Of a DNA stretch of 7,173 nucleotides, positions 1 through 6,733 are shown piece by piece. The DNA lies in NCBI GenBank assembly GCA_902797125.1, contig CADBRS010000237.1:1-7173 (forward strand), read 5' to 3'. The first letter of the stretch is position 1. Each line of letters begins with the position of its first letter. The notes beneath the pieces are model-generated. The model was not told the origin of the DNA, did no database searches, and worked only from the letters and a program-made list of their open reading frames with translations. The position numbers and the translations under genes were made by a program. The DNA is from an uncultured Ruminococcus sp. Its GTDB lineage: Bacteria; Bacillota; Clostridia; Oscillospirales; CAG-272.

Positions 1-1107
1 CTGCTCTTCGGCGTCGTTGGCATCGTCTTTCTGACGCTTCTGTTCCTTGAATTCGTGAAGCGGTACGGAAAACGGATCTCGGTTGGGGTCCTCTGCTGCT
101 CACTGTTCATCATGCAGATGAGTTCCGGCGTCTTCTATAATTTCATGAGAGGAAACTTCTACGAAATCGCTCAGAGCGCCGGATTCATGTTCGTGTGCAT
201 GGGCTTCTATTTTCTGCTCAGGTCCGGTGTCGCCAGCGAGGAAAAGACCAGATTGGTCCCGCTCTGTCTGTCTTCCGTCTGCCTGGCTCTGGCCGTGCTG
301 TCCCGTCCGACGCTTGCGCTGTATTGCGTCTGCGCAGTGTTGTTCATCCTGATCGGTTTCTTCAAGATGAGATCCCAGAGCCGCGAGTCAGGTGAAAAAA
401 TGAAAGCCGGAGCGGTCGTCGCGTTTTTTGCAGCCGCACTGGTCCCGTATCTCGTGCTGGGCGGCGCGCAGGCCATATACAATTATGCCCGATTCGGCTC
501 CTTCCTGGATTTCGGCATCCAGTATTCCTTGACGATCAACGATTTTACGAGATCCCAGTATCATACCGATTTCGTGATGATCGGATTGTTCAATTTCCTG
601 GTTGCTTTCCCGATCGTGCGTCCGACATTTCCGTTTATCTTTTCAAACTTTTCGAAGCTCAACACAAACGGCTACTACTACGTGGCCAATACCAACGCGG
701 TGGGGCTGTTCTGGCGTTCTTTGCCCATGTTCGGCTATTTCGGCGCATACAAAGCCTGGAAACTTTGCACGAAAGAGGAAAAGAGAAAGTTGCTAATGAC
801 GGTGCTTCCTGTGTGCATCATCTCTCCGCTCGTGATCATCTTTTCGATCTGGGAGAGCGGATACGGCGTCCGGTACTGTGCAGATTTTGCCTGGGAACTG
901 ATCCTCGGCGGATGTCTGTTCATCTATCTGATCTATGCCAGAGGGACGGACGAGACAGGAAAGTCGTTCATCAGAAAATTCTTTGCGATCGCAGCCGTCG
1001 CGGCTTTCATCGTGAATGGGGCGATGCTGTATGACTATATCCAAGCGGATGGAGAACTGGCGCTTTCGCTGCGTGCTTTCGAAAGACTGTTCAACTTCTG
1101 GATCTGA
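1..1107 (+). CDS. Polytopic membrane protein, probable GT-C-type glycosyltransferase or surface-glycan protein (5' end missing)
   Basis: The reading frame is open from base 1 and ends at TGA 1105-1107. The 18 codons before the first possible start (GTG at 55) encode another hydrophobic segment, so the real start lies upstream and at least 368 residues belong to the protein. Counting from the first in-window codon, about nine to ten hydrophobic helices are visible, with short basic or polar loops between them. Recognisable pieces are SRPTLALY near 101-108, NYARFG near 161-166 followed by DFG and LTINDF, and GYGVRYCADFAW near 287-298. From memory, these resemble clostridial membrane proteins annotated as hypothetical or as GT39/GT-C-like transferases. 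The GT-C catalytic acidic loop normally lies near the N-terminus, which is missing, so activity cannot be judged. The next gene encodes a polyprenyl-phosphate sugar transferase, which suggests that this protein moves the lipid-linked sugar onto a surface polymer. That role is inference; the membrane topology is read directly. Confidence 0.8.
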   Translation: MLFGVVGIVFLTLLFLEFVKRYGKRISVGVLCCSLFIMQMSSGVFYNFMRGNFYEIAQSAGFMFVCMGFYFLLRSGVASEEKTRLVPLCLSSVCLALAVLSRPTLALYCVCAVLFILIGFFKMRSQSRESGEKMKAGAVVAFFAAALVPYLVLGGAQAIYNYARFGSFLDFGIQYSLTINDFTRSQYHTDFVMIGLFNFLVAFPIVRPTFPFIFSNFSKLNTNGYYYVANTNAVGLFWRSLPMFGYFGAYKAWKLCTKEEKRKLLMTVLPVCIISPLVIIFSIWESGYGVRYCADFAWELILGGCLFIYLIYARGTDETGKSFIRKFFAIAAVAAFIVNGAMLYDYIQADGELALSLRAFERLFNFWI

Positions 1108-1115
1108 GGTTTGAT

Positions 1116-2054
1116 ATGATACTGTATCTTGTTTTGCCTTGCTACAACGAGGAGGAAGTCCTTCCCGAAACGGCCAAGAGGCTCAAAGAAAAAATGGAAA
1201 CTCTGGAAGAGGCCGGAAAGATCTCGAAAGAGAGCCGTGTCGTCTTCGTCAACGACGGTTCCAAAGACCGGACCTGGGAGATCATCGAATCCCTTCACGA
1301 ACGGGACAAACTGTTCCGGGGCATCTGCCTCTCAAGGAACAGAGGACATCAGAACGCATTGCTTGCCGGGCTGATGACGGTCCGTGAGGAGTGCGATGCG
1401 GTCATTTCCATGGATGCCGATCTTCAGGACGACATCGGTGCGGTCGACGAGATGGTCGACCGGTATCTGGAGGGCTATGAGGTCGTTTACGGCGTCCGGT
1501 CTTCCCGGAAAAAAGACACGTTCTTCAAGCGTTCCACGGCTCAGTTTTTCTACCGCTTCATGAAAATGATGGGCGTGGAAGTCGTTTATAATCATGCCGA
1601 TTACCGCCTGATGAGCTCACGCGCCCTGGAGGCCCTTTCCCATTTCGAAGAGGTGAATCTGTTTTTGCGCGGACTGGTCCCCTTGGTGGGATTCAAGAGC
1701 ACGACGGTCACCTATGAAAGGGGAGAGCGGTTTGCAGGCAAATCCAAATATCCCCTTCGGAAGATGCTGTCTTTCGCTTTCGAAGGCATCACGTCGATGT
1801 CCGTCAAGCCGATCCGGTGGATCACGATCCTCGGGCTTCTCGTTTTTACGGCGAGCATCGGGATCCTGATCTATTCGATCATCCGGTATGCGATGGGCCA
1901 GACGATACCGGGCTGGACTTTCCTGGCGGTGTCCATCTGGGCTCTGGGCGGGATCCAGCTTCTGGCCGTGGGCGTGATCGGAGAATATATCGGAAAGATC
2001 TATCTTGAAACGAAGAAACGTCCGAAATATATTGTCAGCGCATACCTGAAATAG
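1116..2054 (+). CDS. GT2 family polyprenyl-phosphate glycosyltransferase (GtrB/DPM1-like)
   Basis: This 312-residue protein has the standard length and layout of bacterial GtrB/CsbB/YkcC-type enzymes, which transfer a sugar from a nucleotide-sugar to undecaprenyl phosphate at the inner face of the membrane. Visible motifs are LVLPCYNEE (5-13), FVNDGS (44-49, nucleotide-binding Asp47), SRNRGHQNALLAGL (73-86), the metal-binding DADLQDD (100-106), and the GERFAGKSKYPLRKM block (203-217). Two C-terminal membrane helices follow (about 233-257 and 266-290), ending in the family signature GVIGEYIGKIY (286-296). ATG 1116 follows a TGAGG ribosome site at 1105-1109 that contains the stop codon of the preceding gene, so the two are probably translationally coupled. 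The sugar donor cannot be read from the sequence; glucose, or another hexose or amino-hexose, is typical of the family. Family assignment is firm and substrate is open. Confidence 0.93.
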   Translation: MILYLVLPCYNEEEVLPETAKRLKEKMETLEEAGKISKESRVVFVNDGSKDRTWEIIESLHERDKLFRGICLSRNRGHQNALLAGLMTVREECDAVISMDADLQDDIGAVDEMVDRYLEGYEVVYGVRSSRKKDTFFKRSTAQFFYRFMKMMGVEVVYNHADYRLMSSRALEALSHFEEVNLFLRGLVPLVGFKSTTVTYERGERFAGKSKYPLRKMLSFAFEGITSMSVKPIRWITILGLLVFTASIGILIYSIIRYAMGQTIPGWTFLAVSIWALGGIQLLAVGVIGEYIGKIYLETKKRPKYIVSAYLK

Positions 2055-2056
2055 GT

Positions 2057-2062
2057 GAGGAG
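2057..2062 (+). promoter_or_regulatory. Ribosome binding site deciding the start of the sulfoxide reductase gene
   Basis: GAGGAG at 2057-2062 lies 7 bases before ATG 2070. The upstream in-frame GTG at 2055 overlaps this site and adjoins the previous stop codon, so ATG 2070 is the likely start. Confidence 0.8.
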
Positions 2063-2069
2063 CACTCGG

Positions 2070-2564
2070 ATGAGCAAAGACTATTTGACTGATTACGGGA
2101 ATCTGAAGACCCGTGCGAAAGCCCTGACCGAGGACGTCCCGTACCGGATATCCAACTTGTCCAACATCTGTTCACTGATCTATGAGGTCATGGAAAAAGT
2201 GAACTGGGCGGGCTTCTACCTTTTGTCGGACGGCGCACTGATTCTGGGTCCGTTTCAGGGCAAGACCGCATGCATCCGCATCCCTTTGGGAAAAGGCGTT
2301 TGCGGGACGGCGGCTCTCCGGGACAGTATCCAGCTGGTGCCGGACGTGAGTCTGTTCCCGGGGCATATCGCTTGCGACCCGAATTCCAGATCCGAGATCG
2401 TGATCCCCATCCATGAAAACGGGAACTTGTTCGGCGTTCTGGATCTGGACTCGGCAGTGGTCGACCGTTTCGGAGAAGAGGACAGAAAAGGCCTTTCTTC
2501 GTTCGTGGAATGGCTGGAATCCGCGCTTCCCGCATGGGATCTCGCGGGATTTGAGACACGTTGA
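2070..2564 (+). CDS. msrC: Free methionine-(R)-sulfoxide reductase (fRMsr), GAF-domain protein
   Basis: This 164-residue cytoplasmic enzyme reduces the R-epimer of free (not protein-bound) methionine sulfoxide to methionine, using thioredoxin-type electron donors. The whole protein is one GAF domain. The signature is complete: NWAGFY (45-50), IPLGKGVCGTAA (71-82), VPDVSLFPGHIACDPNSRSEIVIPI (90-114) and GVLDLDS (122-128). The three cysteines of the family are present as C68, C78 and C102. Their spacing of 10 and then 24 residues matches that of E. coli YebR/MsrC (C84, C94, C118), so the enzyme should be active. It sits inside what looks like a glycan operon, 15 bases after the glycosyltransferase stop and 12 bases before the hydrolase start, and is presumably co-transcribed with them. 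No functional link to the sugar genes is evident. The symbol follows the E. coli name; the family is also called fRMsr. Confidence 0.93.
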   Translation: MSKDYLTDYGNLKTRAKALTEDVPYRISNLSNICSLIYEVMEKVNWAGFYLLSDGALILGPFQGKTACIRIPLGKGVCGTAALRDSIQLVPDVSLFPGHIACDPNSRSEIVIPIHENGNLFGVLDLDSAVVDRFGEEDRKGLSSFVEWLESALPAWDLAGFETR

Positions 2565-2576
2565 GGCTTTGTTGCG

Positions 2577-4250
2577 ATGGATGTTTTCTGTAATCCTCTG
2601 AATCTTCCTTACCGCTACCAGATCCACAAAAAAGATTCCGGTGAAGTGTATGCCTGCCGGGAGGCGGCAGATCCCTCGCTGATCTGTTACCGAGGAAAAT
2701 ATTATTTGTTCGCGTCCATGTGCTGCGCGCTTTTTGCCTCAGATGATCTGGTCAACTGGGAAACGTTCCCGCTGCCTGATTCGATCCCCTGGTATGCCTA
2801 TGCCCCGGACGTGAGGGTCGTCGACGACTGGGTCTGGTTCATTGCGTCCAGTTACGGAGGCGCTTTTGCGGATCAGTTCCGCACGCAGGACCCAATCCAC
2901 GGTCCCTATGAAAAGATCGAAGGCACGTTCGGAGGCGTGGACCCGAACCGGTTCCAGGATACGGACGGCCGGGTCTATTTCTATTGGGGCTGTTCGGATT
3001 CCGAACCCATACGCGGCAGGGAACTCGACCGGAAGACCATGAAAAGCATCAGCGATCCGGTCGCTTTGATCCAGACCGACGCTCAGCGCAGAGGCTACGA
3101 ACGAAGGGATCCTGAAAACAGGACAAGACCCTATCTGGAAGGATCCTGGATGAACAAGTGGGGCAAGACCTATTACCTTCAATATGCTGTTCCGGGGACC
3201 GAATTCGAAACCTATGCAGACGGCGTTTTTGAGTCCGAGAGCCCGCTGGGGCCTTTTAGACCGGCCCAAAACAACCCGTATTCCTTTGCGCCGGGCTCGT
3301 TCTGTCCGGGCGCCGGACACGGTTCGACCGTCGACGGACCGGACGGCTCGATCTGGCATGCCGCCACGATGCGCATCTCGCTCCATCATATGTTTGAAAG
3401 ACGGATCGGTCTTTTTCCTGCCGGCGTCGACCGGGACGGGGAACTGTTCTGCAATCAGCGTTTCCCGGACTGGCCTATGCATGTTTCCAAATTCCGGGCA
3501 GATCCATGGGCGGAGCCGGACTGGATGCTTTTGAGTTCAGACGCACAGGTCTGCGCCACGTCCGAGCAGCCGGGGCATGAAGCCTTTCATGCCGTAACGG
3601 AGGATATCCGGGAAGACTGGACGGCTGCGTCCAGTTCTTTGGATGAATCCCTTACAGTCCGGCTGAGCGAGATCTGTTCCGTTTTTGCGGTCCAGATCAA
3701 TATGGGGGAAGGACCAAAAGACGTTTCGCATCTCTCGGACAAAGTCCGGGGCGACCGGTATATCGATCTGTCTCCCAAGACGACGCGATGGCTTTTGGAA
3801 GGCAGTGCAGACGGCATCCGGTGGATGACCCTTTGCGACAAAAGGGAAGTTCAAACCGACCTGCCGCATGACCTGATCCTTTTTGAGGACGGGAAGGAAC
3901 TTCAATATATCCGTATCTCTCACATCTCGCTCCCGTACGGGCAGATCCCATGCGTGTCCGGTCTTCGGATTTTCGGGTCCGGTCACGGGCCAAAGCCGGA
4001 TACGGCCCGGTTCTCAGTCCGCAGGAGCGGTCCGACCGAGATCGTCGTGGATATGGACCCTGCAGAGGGGGCGACGGGATATGTTGTCCTGTTCGGTCAT
4101 CGACCGGATAAGCTTTATCACAGCACGATCACATACAAGACGGCAGGATGCCGGATCGGAGCCCTGACTGAAGGTCAGGATGTTTTCGTTCGCGTCGACG
4201 CTTTCAACCATTCGGGGATCACCCGGGGTCATGTCCAAAACATCGAATAA
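2577..4250 (+). CDS. Glycoside hydrolase family 43-like protein with discoidin-like and FN3-like C-terminal modules
   Basis: This 557-residue protein begins with a five-bladed beta-propeller of the GH43/clan GH-F type (about 25-310), whose members usually cleave arabinofuranosides, xylosides or related linkages by inversion. The expected acidic triad can be placed: D32 in EAADPSL (base), D122 in FGGVDPNRFQD (pKa modulator) and E188 in YLEGSW (acid). H248 in the GHGS motif followed by pDG-WH also fits. Residues about 335-468 resemble an F5/8-type (discoidin-like) beta-sandwich, including WTAASSS and FAVQINM. Residues about 472-555 look like an FN3-like domain, with ATGYVVLFGHRPDKLYHS and RVDAFNHSG. 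There is no signal peptide or membrane helix, so it is predicted cytoplasmic, unlike many secreted relatives with this architecture. ATG 2577 is the first possible start after the upstream in-frame stop, preceded by TGAGG at 2562-2566 with a long spacer of 10 bases. The fold is fairly sure; the substrate is unknown. Confidence 0.87.
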   Translation: MDVFCNPLNLPYRYQIHKKDSGEVYACREAADPSLICYRGKYYLFASMCCALFASDDLVNWETFPLPDSIPWYAYAPDVRVVDDWVWFIASSYGGAFADQFRTQDPIHGPYEKIEGTFGGVDPNRFQDTDGRVYFYWGCSDSEPIRGRELDRKTMKSISDPVALIQTDAQRRGYERRDPENRTRPYLEGSWMNKWGKTYYLQYAVPGTEFETYADGVFESESPLGPFRPAQNNPYSFAPGSFCPGAGHGSTVDGPDGSIWHAATMRISLHHMFERRIGLFPAGVDRDGELFCNQRFPDWPMHVSKFRADPWAEPDWMLLSSDAQVCATSEQPGHEAFHAVTEDIREDWTAASSSLDESLTVRLSEICSVFAVQINMGEGPKDVSHLSDKVRGDRYIDLSPKTTRWLLEGSADGIRWMTLCDKREVQTDLPHDLILFEDGKELQYIRISHISLPYGQIPCVSGLRIFGSGHGPKPDTARFSVRRSGPTEIVVDMDPAEGATGYVVLFGHRPDKLYHSTITYKTAGCRIGALTEGQDVFVRVDAFNHSGITRGHVQNIE

Positions 4251-4255
4251 AAAAT

Positions 4256-4283
4256 GACAGCACGGGCCGGGGCCTGTGCTGTC
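4256..4283 (-). terminator. Intrinsic terminator of the XRE gene between convergent genes (possibly bidirectional)
   Basis: Arms GACAGCAC (4256-4263) and GTGCTGTC (4276-4283) pair perfectly. The inner bases add four more pairs, one of them G-T, closing a 4-base loop, so the stem is 12 bp and GC-rich. On the minus strand it is followed after one base by six Ts (A-run 4249-4254 on the + strand), which is a textbook terminator for the XRE gene, 35 bases after its stop. On the + strand no T-tract follows directly, so termination of the four-gene operon here would rest on the hairpin alone. The T-tract overlaps the stop codon of the hydrolase gene. Confidence 0.82.
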
Positions 4284-4318
4284 TGTTGTCATATGAACTT
4301 TTGATTTGAGAGGTTTTC

Positions 4319-4960
4319 TTATCCTTTTTTATTCTGCTTGTTTTGAATGGTTGCGGCGACGGTATGGAAGATGGGGATCGTGATGAAGAGGATCCATGTC
4401 GGATGCCAGACGCCTGCGATCATCCCGATCGCGCAGAAGACGGCCACGACCAGACAGGGGTAATTGAAGACAACCGCCTTTTTGGTCCGGATCACGTCGC
4501 CGATCGAGCCGATGACCGGGATCAGGATGAACAAAAACCAGTACTGGGCCCATCCCTGTCCGTCCGGAAGGAGAAAACCGAGCAAAAGATAGGCACAGGT
4601 GATGACCAGGGCAGAGACGGAATAAAGGATCTCTCCGAGTCTTCGCGTGCTGCCTTTTTTGTTTTTTTCGGAAGAAAAATCCTCCGTCACAGGGGTCTGG
4701 TCTGTTTCCGTTTCGCCGCTTTGAGGATCTTCCGGAGCGGTCTCTGCAGAGGCCGTATCCTCGCCGAATACCAGATCGTCCAGTGAAACGCCGTACAACT
4801 TGGCCAGTTCGATCAGATTATCCGTGTCCGGAGAAGACTCTCCGCGCTCCCATTTGGAAATGGCCTGTCTTGAAACGTTCAGCTTTTCTGCCAATTCTTC
4901 CTGAGACAGCCCTTTGGCCCGTCTGAGTTCACTCAGTCTTTGTGCAGTCTGTTGAGTCAT
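4319..4960 (-). CDS. XRE-family transcriptional regulator with C-terminal four-helix membrane domain
   Basis: This 213-residue protein starts with a Cro/C1-type helix-turn-helix (about 5-62). The recognition segment LSQEELAEKLNVSRQAISKW (18-37) and the ERGESSPD turn are typical of Bacillota regulators. An acidic, Glu/Thr/Ser-rich linker (about 67-100) follows, then four hydrophobic helices (about 110-131, 139-157, 163-184 and 188-205) with a WHPTWILF motif at 185-192. The DNA-binding domain would face the cytoplasm, anchored to the membrane, so it may respond to an envelope signal; that is inference. I chose ATG 4960 because AAGGAG (4969-4974) lies 8 bases ahead. The GTG at 4967-4969 abuts that site and is too close to use it. 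The gene is transcribed toward the glycan operon, and inverted repeats at its promoter suggest autoregulation. Target genes are unknown. Confidence 0.9.
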   Translation of the reverse strand: MTQQTAQRLSELRRAKGLSQEELAEKLNVSRQAISKWERGESSPDTDNLIELAKLYGVSLDDLVFGEDTASAETAPEDPQSGETETDQTPVTEDFSSEKNKKGSTRRLGEILYSVSALVITCAYLLLGFLLPDGQGWAQYWFLFILIPVIGSIGDVIRTKKAVVFNYPCLVVAVFCAIGMIAGVWHPTWILFITIPIFHTVAATIQNKQNKKG

Positions 4961-4968
4961 ATCCAACA

Positions 4969-4974
4969 CTCCTT
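4969..4974 (-). promoter_or_regulatory. Ribosome binding site deciding the start of the XRE gene
   Basis: AAGGAG on the minus strand, 8 bases before ATG 4960. It overlaps the alternative GTG at 4967-4969 and so argues against that start. Confidence 0.8.
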
Positions 4975-5000
4975 CAAGCTTGAATTTCTACGGTCATTTT

Positions 5001-5028
5001 ATCATAACCGAAAAGGTTGCACAACCAA
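5001..5028 (-). promoter_or_regulatory. Predicted promoter of the XRE gene
   Basis: On the minus strand, TTGGTT (5023-5028, -35) and TATGAT (5001-5006, -10) are separated by 16 bases. Transcription would begin near 4994 and give a leader of about 34 bases that contains the AAGGAG site. The -35 box matches the consensus only moderately. The GGTTG/CAACC repeat at 5015-5026 overlaps the -35 box and the spacer. Confidence 0.55.
5015..5026. promoter_or_regulatory. Candidate operator: inverted repeat GGTTG-CA-CAACC
   Basis: Five-base arms (5015-5019 and 5022-5026) with a 2-base centre form a dyad inside the predicted XRE promoter, overlapping the -35 box. XRE-family repressors often bind such short dyads at their own promoters, so autoregulation is plausible. 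The binding protein is inferred, not shown. Confidence 0.45.
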
Positions 5029-5046
5029 TTCTGCTTTCCATAGGGG

Positions 5047-5061
5047 GCAACTATTGGTTGC
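5047..5061. repeat. Second inverted repeat GCAAC-TATTG-GTTGC upstream of the XRE promoter
   Basis: Five-base arms (5047-5051 and 5057-5061) are separated by 5 bases. The same GTTG/CAAC half-site is used as in the dyad at 5015-5026. ATTGGTTGCAA (5053-5063, + strand) nearly repeats the minus-strand ATTGGTTGTGCAA (5017-5029). It could be a second operator for the regulator, or chance. Confidence 0.35.
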
Positions 5062-5062
5062 A

Positions 5063-5101
5063 AAAGCCAAAAACATGCACTTTTTTCGAACATTTGGCTT
5101 T
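5063..5101 (-). terminator. Probable weak terminator hairpin after guaA
   Basis: AAAGCCAAA (5063-5071) pairs perfectly with TTTGGCTTT (5093-5101): a 9-bp AT-rich stem with a 21-base loop, starting 14 bases after the guaA stop. On the minus strand the 3' arm is T-rich (GTTTTTGGCTTTTG), but no clean T-tract follows. The large loop and low GC make it a weak terminator, so some readthrough into the XRE gene is possible. Confidence 0.4.
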
Positions 5102-5115
5102 CGGACTTACATAGA

Positions 5116-6648
5116 TCATTCCCATTCGACCGTTGCAGGCGGTTTCGATGTGATATCGTAGACGACCCGGGTGATCCCTCGGACTTCGTTCGTGATCCTG
5201 TTGCTGGCTTTTTCCAGGACTTCATAGGGAAGTCTGGCCCATTCGGCCGTCATGAAGTCGTCTGTCACGACCGAACGGAGCGCCAGAGTATAACCGTATG
5301 TCCGGGCGTCTCCCATGACGCCCACGCTGCGGGTATCTGTGATCACTGCAAAATACTGGGAACAGGGAGTCTCAAGTTTGGCATTGTCCAGTTCTTCCCG
5401 GAAGATCGCGTCCGCCTCTCTGAGAAGGGACAGCTTTTCTTCGGTGATCTCGCCGATCACCCGGACGGCCAGGCCGGGCCCGGGGAAGGGCTGACGCCAG
5501 ACCAGTTCACGGGGAATGCCCAGCCTGGTCCCGACTTCCCGAACTTCGTCTTTGAACAGTTCGCGCAGGGGTTCGACGATGCCTTCAAAGGAAATGTTTT
5601 TCGGAAGGCCTCCGACGTTGTGATGGCTCTTGATCACGGCTGAATCGCCTTTGCCGCTTTCGATCACGTCCGGATAGATCGTACCCTGAGCCAGAAGATC
5701 CAGTTTGCCGAGTTTGGAAGCCTCCGTCTCAAAGACCCGGATGAATTCTTCGCCTATGATCTTCCGCTTCTTTTCGGGTTCGGTCACGCCCCGCAATTTG
5801 GTCAGGAAACGTTCTTGAGCATTGACGCGGATCAGGTTCAGTCCCAGTTTTTTGCCCAGCGTCTGTTCAACGAAATCTCCCTCGTTCTTGCGAAGGAGAC
5901 CGTGATCCACGAAAACGCAGAACAGTCTGTCTCCGATTGCCTGATGCAGAAGGACGGCCGCGACCGAAGAGTCTACACCGCCTGACAGGGCGAGCAGGAC
6001 TTTTTTGCCGGAGAGTTCCTTTCTGTATTTTTCGACGGATCCCGCGATGAAATCGTCCATTTTCCAGTCCGGAGCGCATCCGCAGACCGAGAAAACAAAA
6101 TTTTTGAGGATCTGCGTCCCGTATTCCGTATGCGTGACTTCGGGGTGAAACTGCACGCCGTAGATCTTTGCGGACTCGTCGGCAATGCCCGCGCAGGGAC
6201 AGTTGTCCGTGTGCGCGATGACCTGAAAGCCTTCCGGGATCACACGGACATAATCCGTGTGGCTCATCCAGCAAATGCTCTCTTCCGGCACGCCTTCGAA
6301 AAGTTTGCAATGCGACACATAGAGCTTGGTCTTTCCGTATTCGCTGCCTCCTTCTGCAGGCGCGATCGTCCCTCCGGCCATATAGGCGGTCAGCTGATGA
6401 CCGTAGCAGATACCGAGGAGGGGAACGCCCAGACGCAGGATAGCCGGGTCGAAATGAGGAGAGTTCGGGTCGTAGACGCTGTTGGGTCCGCCCGTAAAGA
6501 TCAAGCCCTTGTATCCGGACCGGACGATGTCTTCACACGTGACCTTGCTGTAAGGCCGGATCTCCGCGAAAACATGTTCTGCCCGGACTCTTCTTGCAAT
6601 CAACTGATTGTATTGACCGCCAAAATCCAAAATGAGTATTTTGTCCAT
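5116..6648 (-). CDS. guaA: GMP synthase (glutamine-hydrolysing)
   Basis: This 510-residue enzyme converts XMP, ATP and glutamine to GMP, the last step of de novo guanine nucleotide synthesis in the cytoplasm. The N-terminal class I glutamine amidotransferase domain (1 to about 195) carries the triad C81 (GICYGHQL), H168 and E170 (GVQFHPEV). The ATP pyrophosphatase domain has the P-loop SGGVDSS (222-228). The C-terminal dimerisation domain includes PFPGPGLAVR (387-396) and ends in the conserved PPATVEWE (503-510). Length and all key residues are normal. ATG 6648 is chosen because the conserved start MDKILILDFGGQYNQLI begins there and GAGGA (6656-6660) lies 7 bases ahead. An upstream in-frame extension to 6720 has no family similarity and is not coding. 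The gene appears to be monocistronic, with its own promoter and a structured leader. No other purine gene is in view. Confidence 0.99.
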   Translation of the reverse strand: MDKILILDFGGQYNQLIARRVRAEHVFAEIRPYSKVTCEDIVRSGYKGLIFTGGPNSVYDPNSPHFDPAILRLGVPLLGICYGHQLTAYMAGGTIAPAEGGSEYGKTKLYVSHCKLFEGVPEESICWMSHTDYVRVIPEGFQVIAHTDNCPCAGIADESAKIYGVQFHPEVTHTEYGTQILKNFVFSVCGCAPDWKMDDFIAGSVEKYRKELSGKKVLLALSGGVDSSVAAVLLHQAIGDRLFCVFVDHGLLRKNEGDFVEQTLGKKLGLNLIRVNAQERFLTKLRGVTEPEKKRKIIGEEFIRVFETEASKLGKLDLLAQGTIYPDVIESGKGDSAVIKSHHNVGGLPKNISFEGIVEPLRELFKDEVREVGTRLGIPRELVWRQPFPGPGLAVRVIGEITEEKLSLLREADAIFREELDNAKLETPCSQYFAVITDTRSVGVMGDARTYGYTLALRSVVTDDFMTAEWARLPYEVLEKASNRITNEVRGITRVVYDITSKPPATVEWE

Positions 6649-6672
6649 TGATGATTCCTCTGTTGGAGAAAG

Positions 6673-6716
6673 GATCCGATGCGGTCGACGTCCGAAGTCT
6701 TTCCGCCATAAGGATC
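6673..6716 (-). promoter_or_regulatory. Structured leader hairpin of the guaA mRNA
   Basis: In the predicted guaA leader a nested hairpin forms. Outer arms are GATCC/GGATC (6673-6677 with 6712-6716). The middle is six pairs of ATGCGG with CCG-C-CAT around one bulged base (6679-6684 with 6703-6709). The inner arms are GAC/GTC (6687-6689 with 6697-6699), with a 7-base loop. No T-tract follows on the minus strand, so it is not a terminator. The ribosome site lies 12 bases downstream. It does not match the purine riboswitch core or any other riboswitch I can recognise, and it may only stabilise the message. Confidence 0.4.
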
Positions 6717-6733
6717 GCAAATTTCATGCGTCT

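Noticed and set aside
2739..3482. 247-codon open frame on the minus strand inside the hydrolase gene
   Set aside because: It lies entirely antisense to a well-supported GH43-like gene, has no ribosome site or recognisable domain, and is the kind of shadow that GC-rich third positions produce.
4343..4786. 147-codon open frame on the + strand opposite the XRE gene
   Set aside because: Its charged, low-complexity translation mirrors the membrane helices and acidic linker of the XRE protein; no ribosome site is seen.
5084..5094. PurR-box-like sequence TTTCGAACATT downstream of guaA
   Set aside because: It matches the Bacillus PurBox pattern (AWWCGAACWWT) at 10 of 11 positions, but it is a single copy, lies after the gene rather than at a promoter, and PurR needs paired boxes.
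6130..6651. 173-codon open frame on the + strand opposite guaA
   Set aside because: It is antisense to the highly conserved N-terminal half of guaA, and its translation shows no domain or signal.
6649..6720. 24-codon N-terminal extension of guaA
   Set aside because: The conserved GuaA start and a well-placed ribosome site both point to ATG 6648, and the extension overlaps the leader hairpin and resembles no GuaA.
6649..6727. Purine (guanine) riboswitch before guaA
   Set aside because: The leader is only about 79 bases and lacks the conserved three-way junction core and loop sequences of that riboswitch class.
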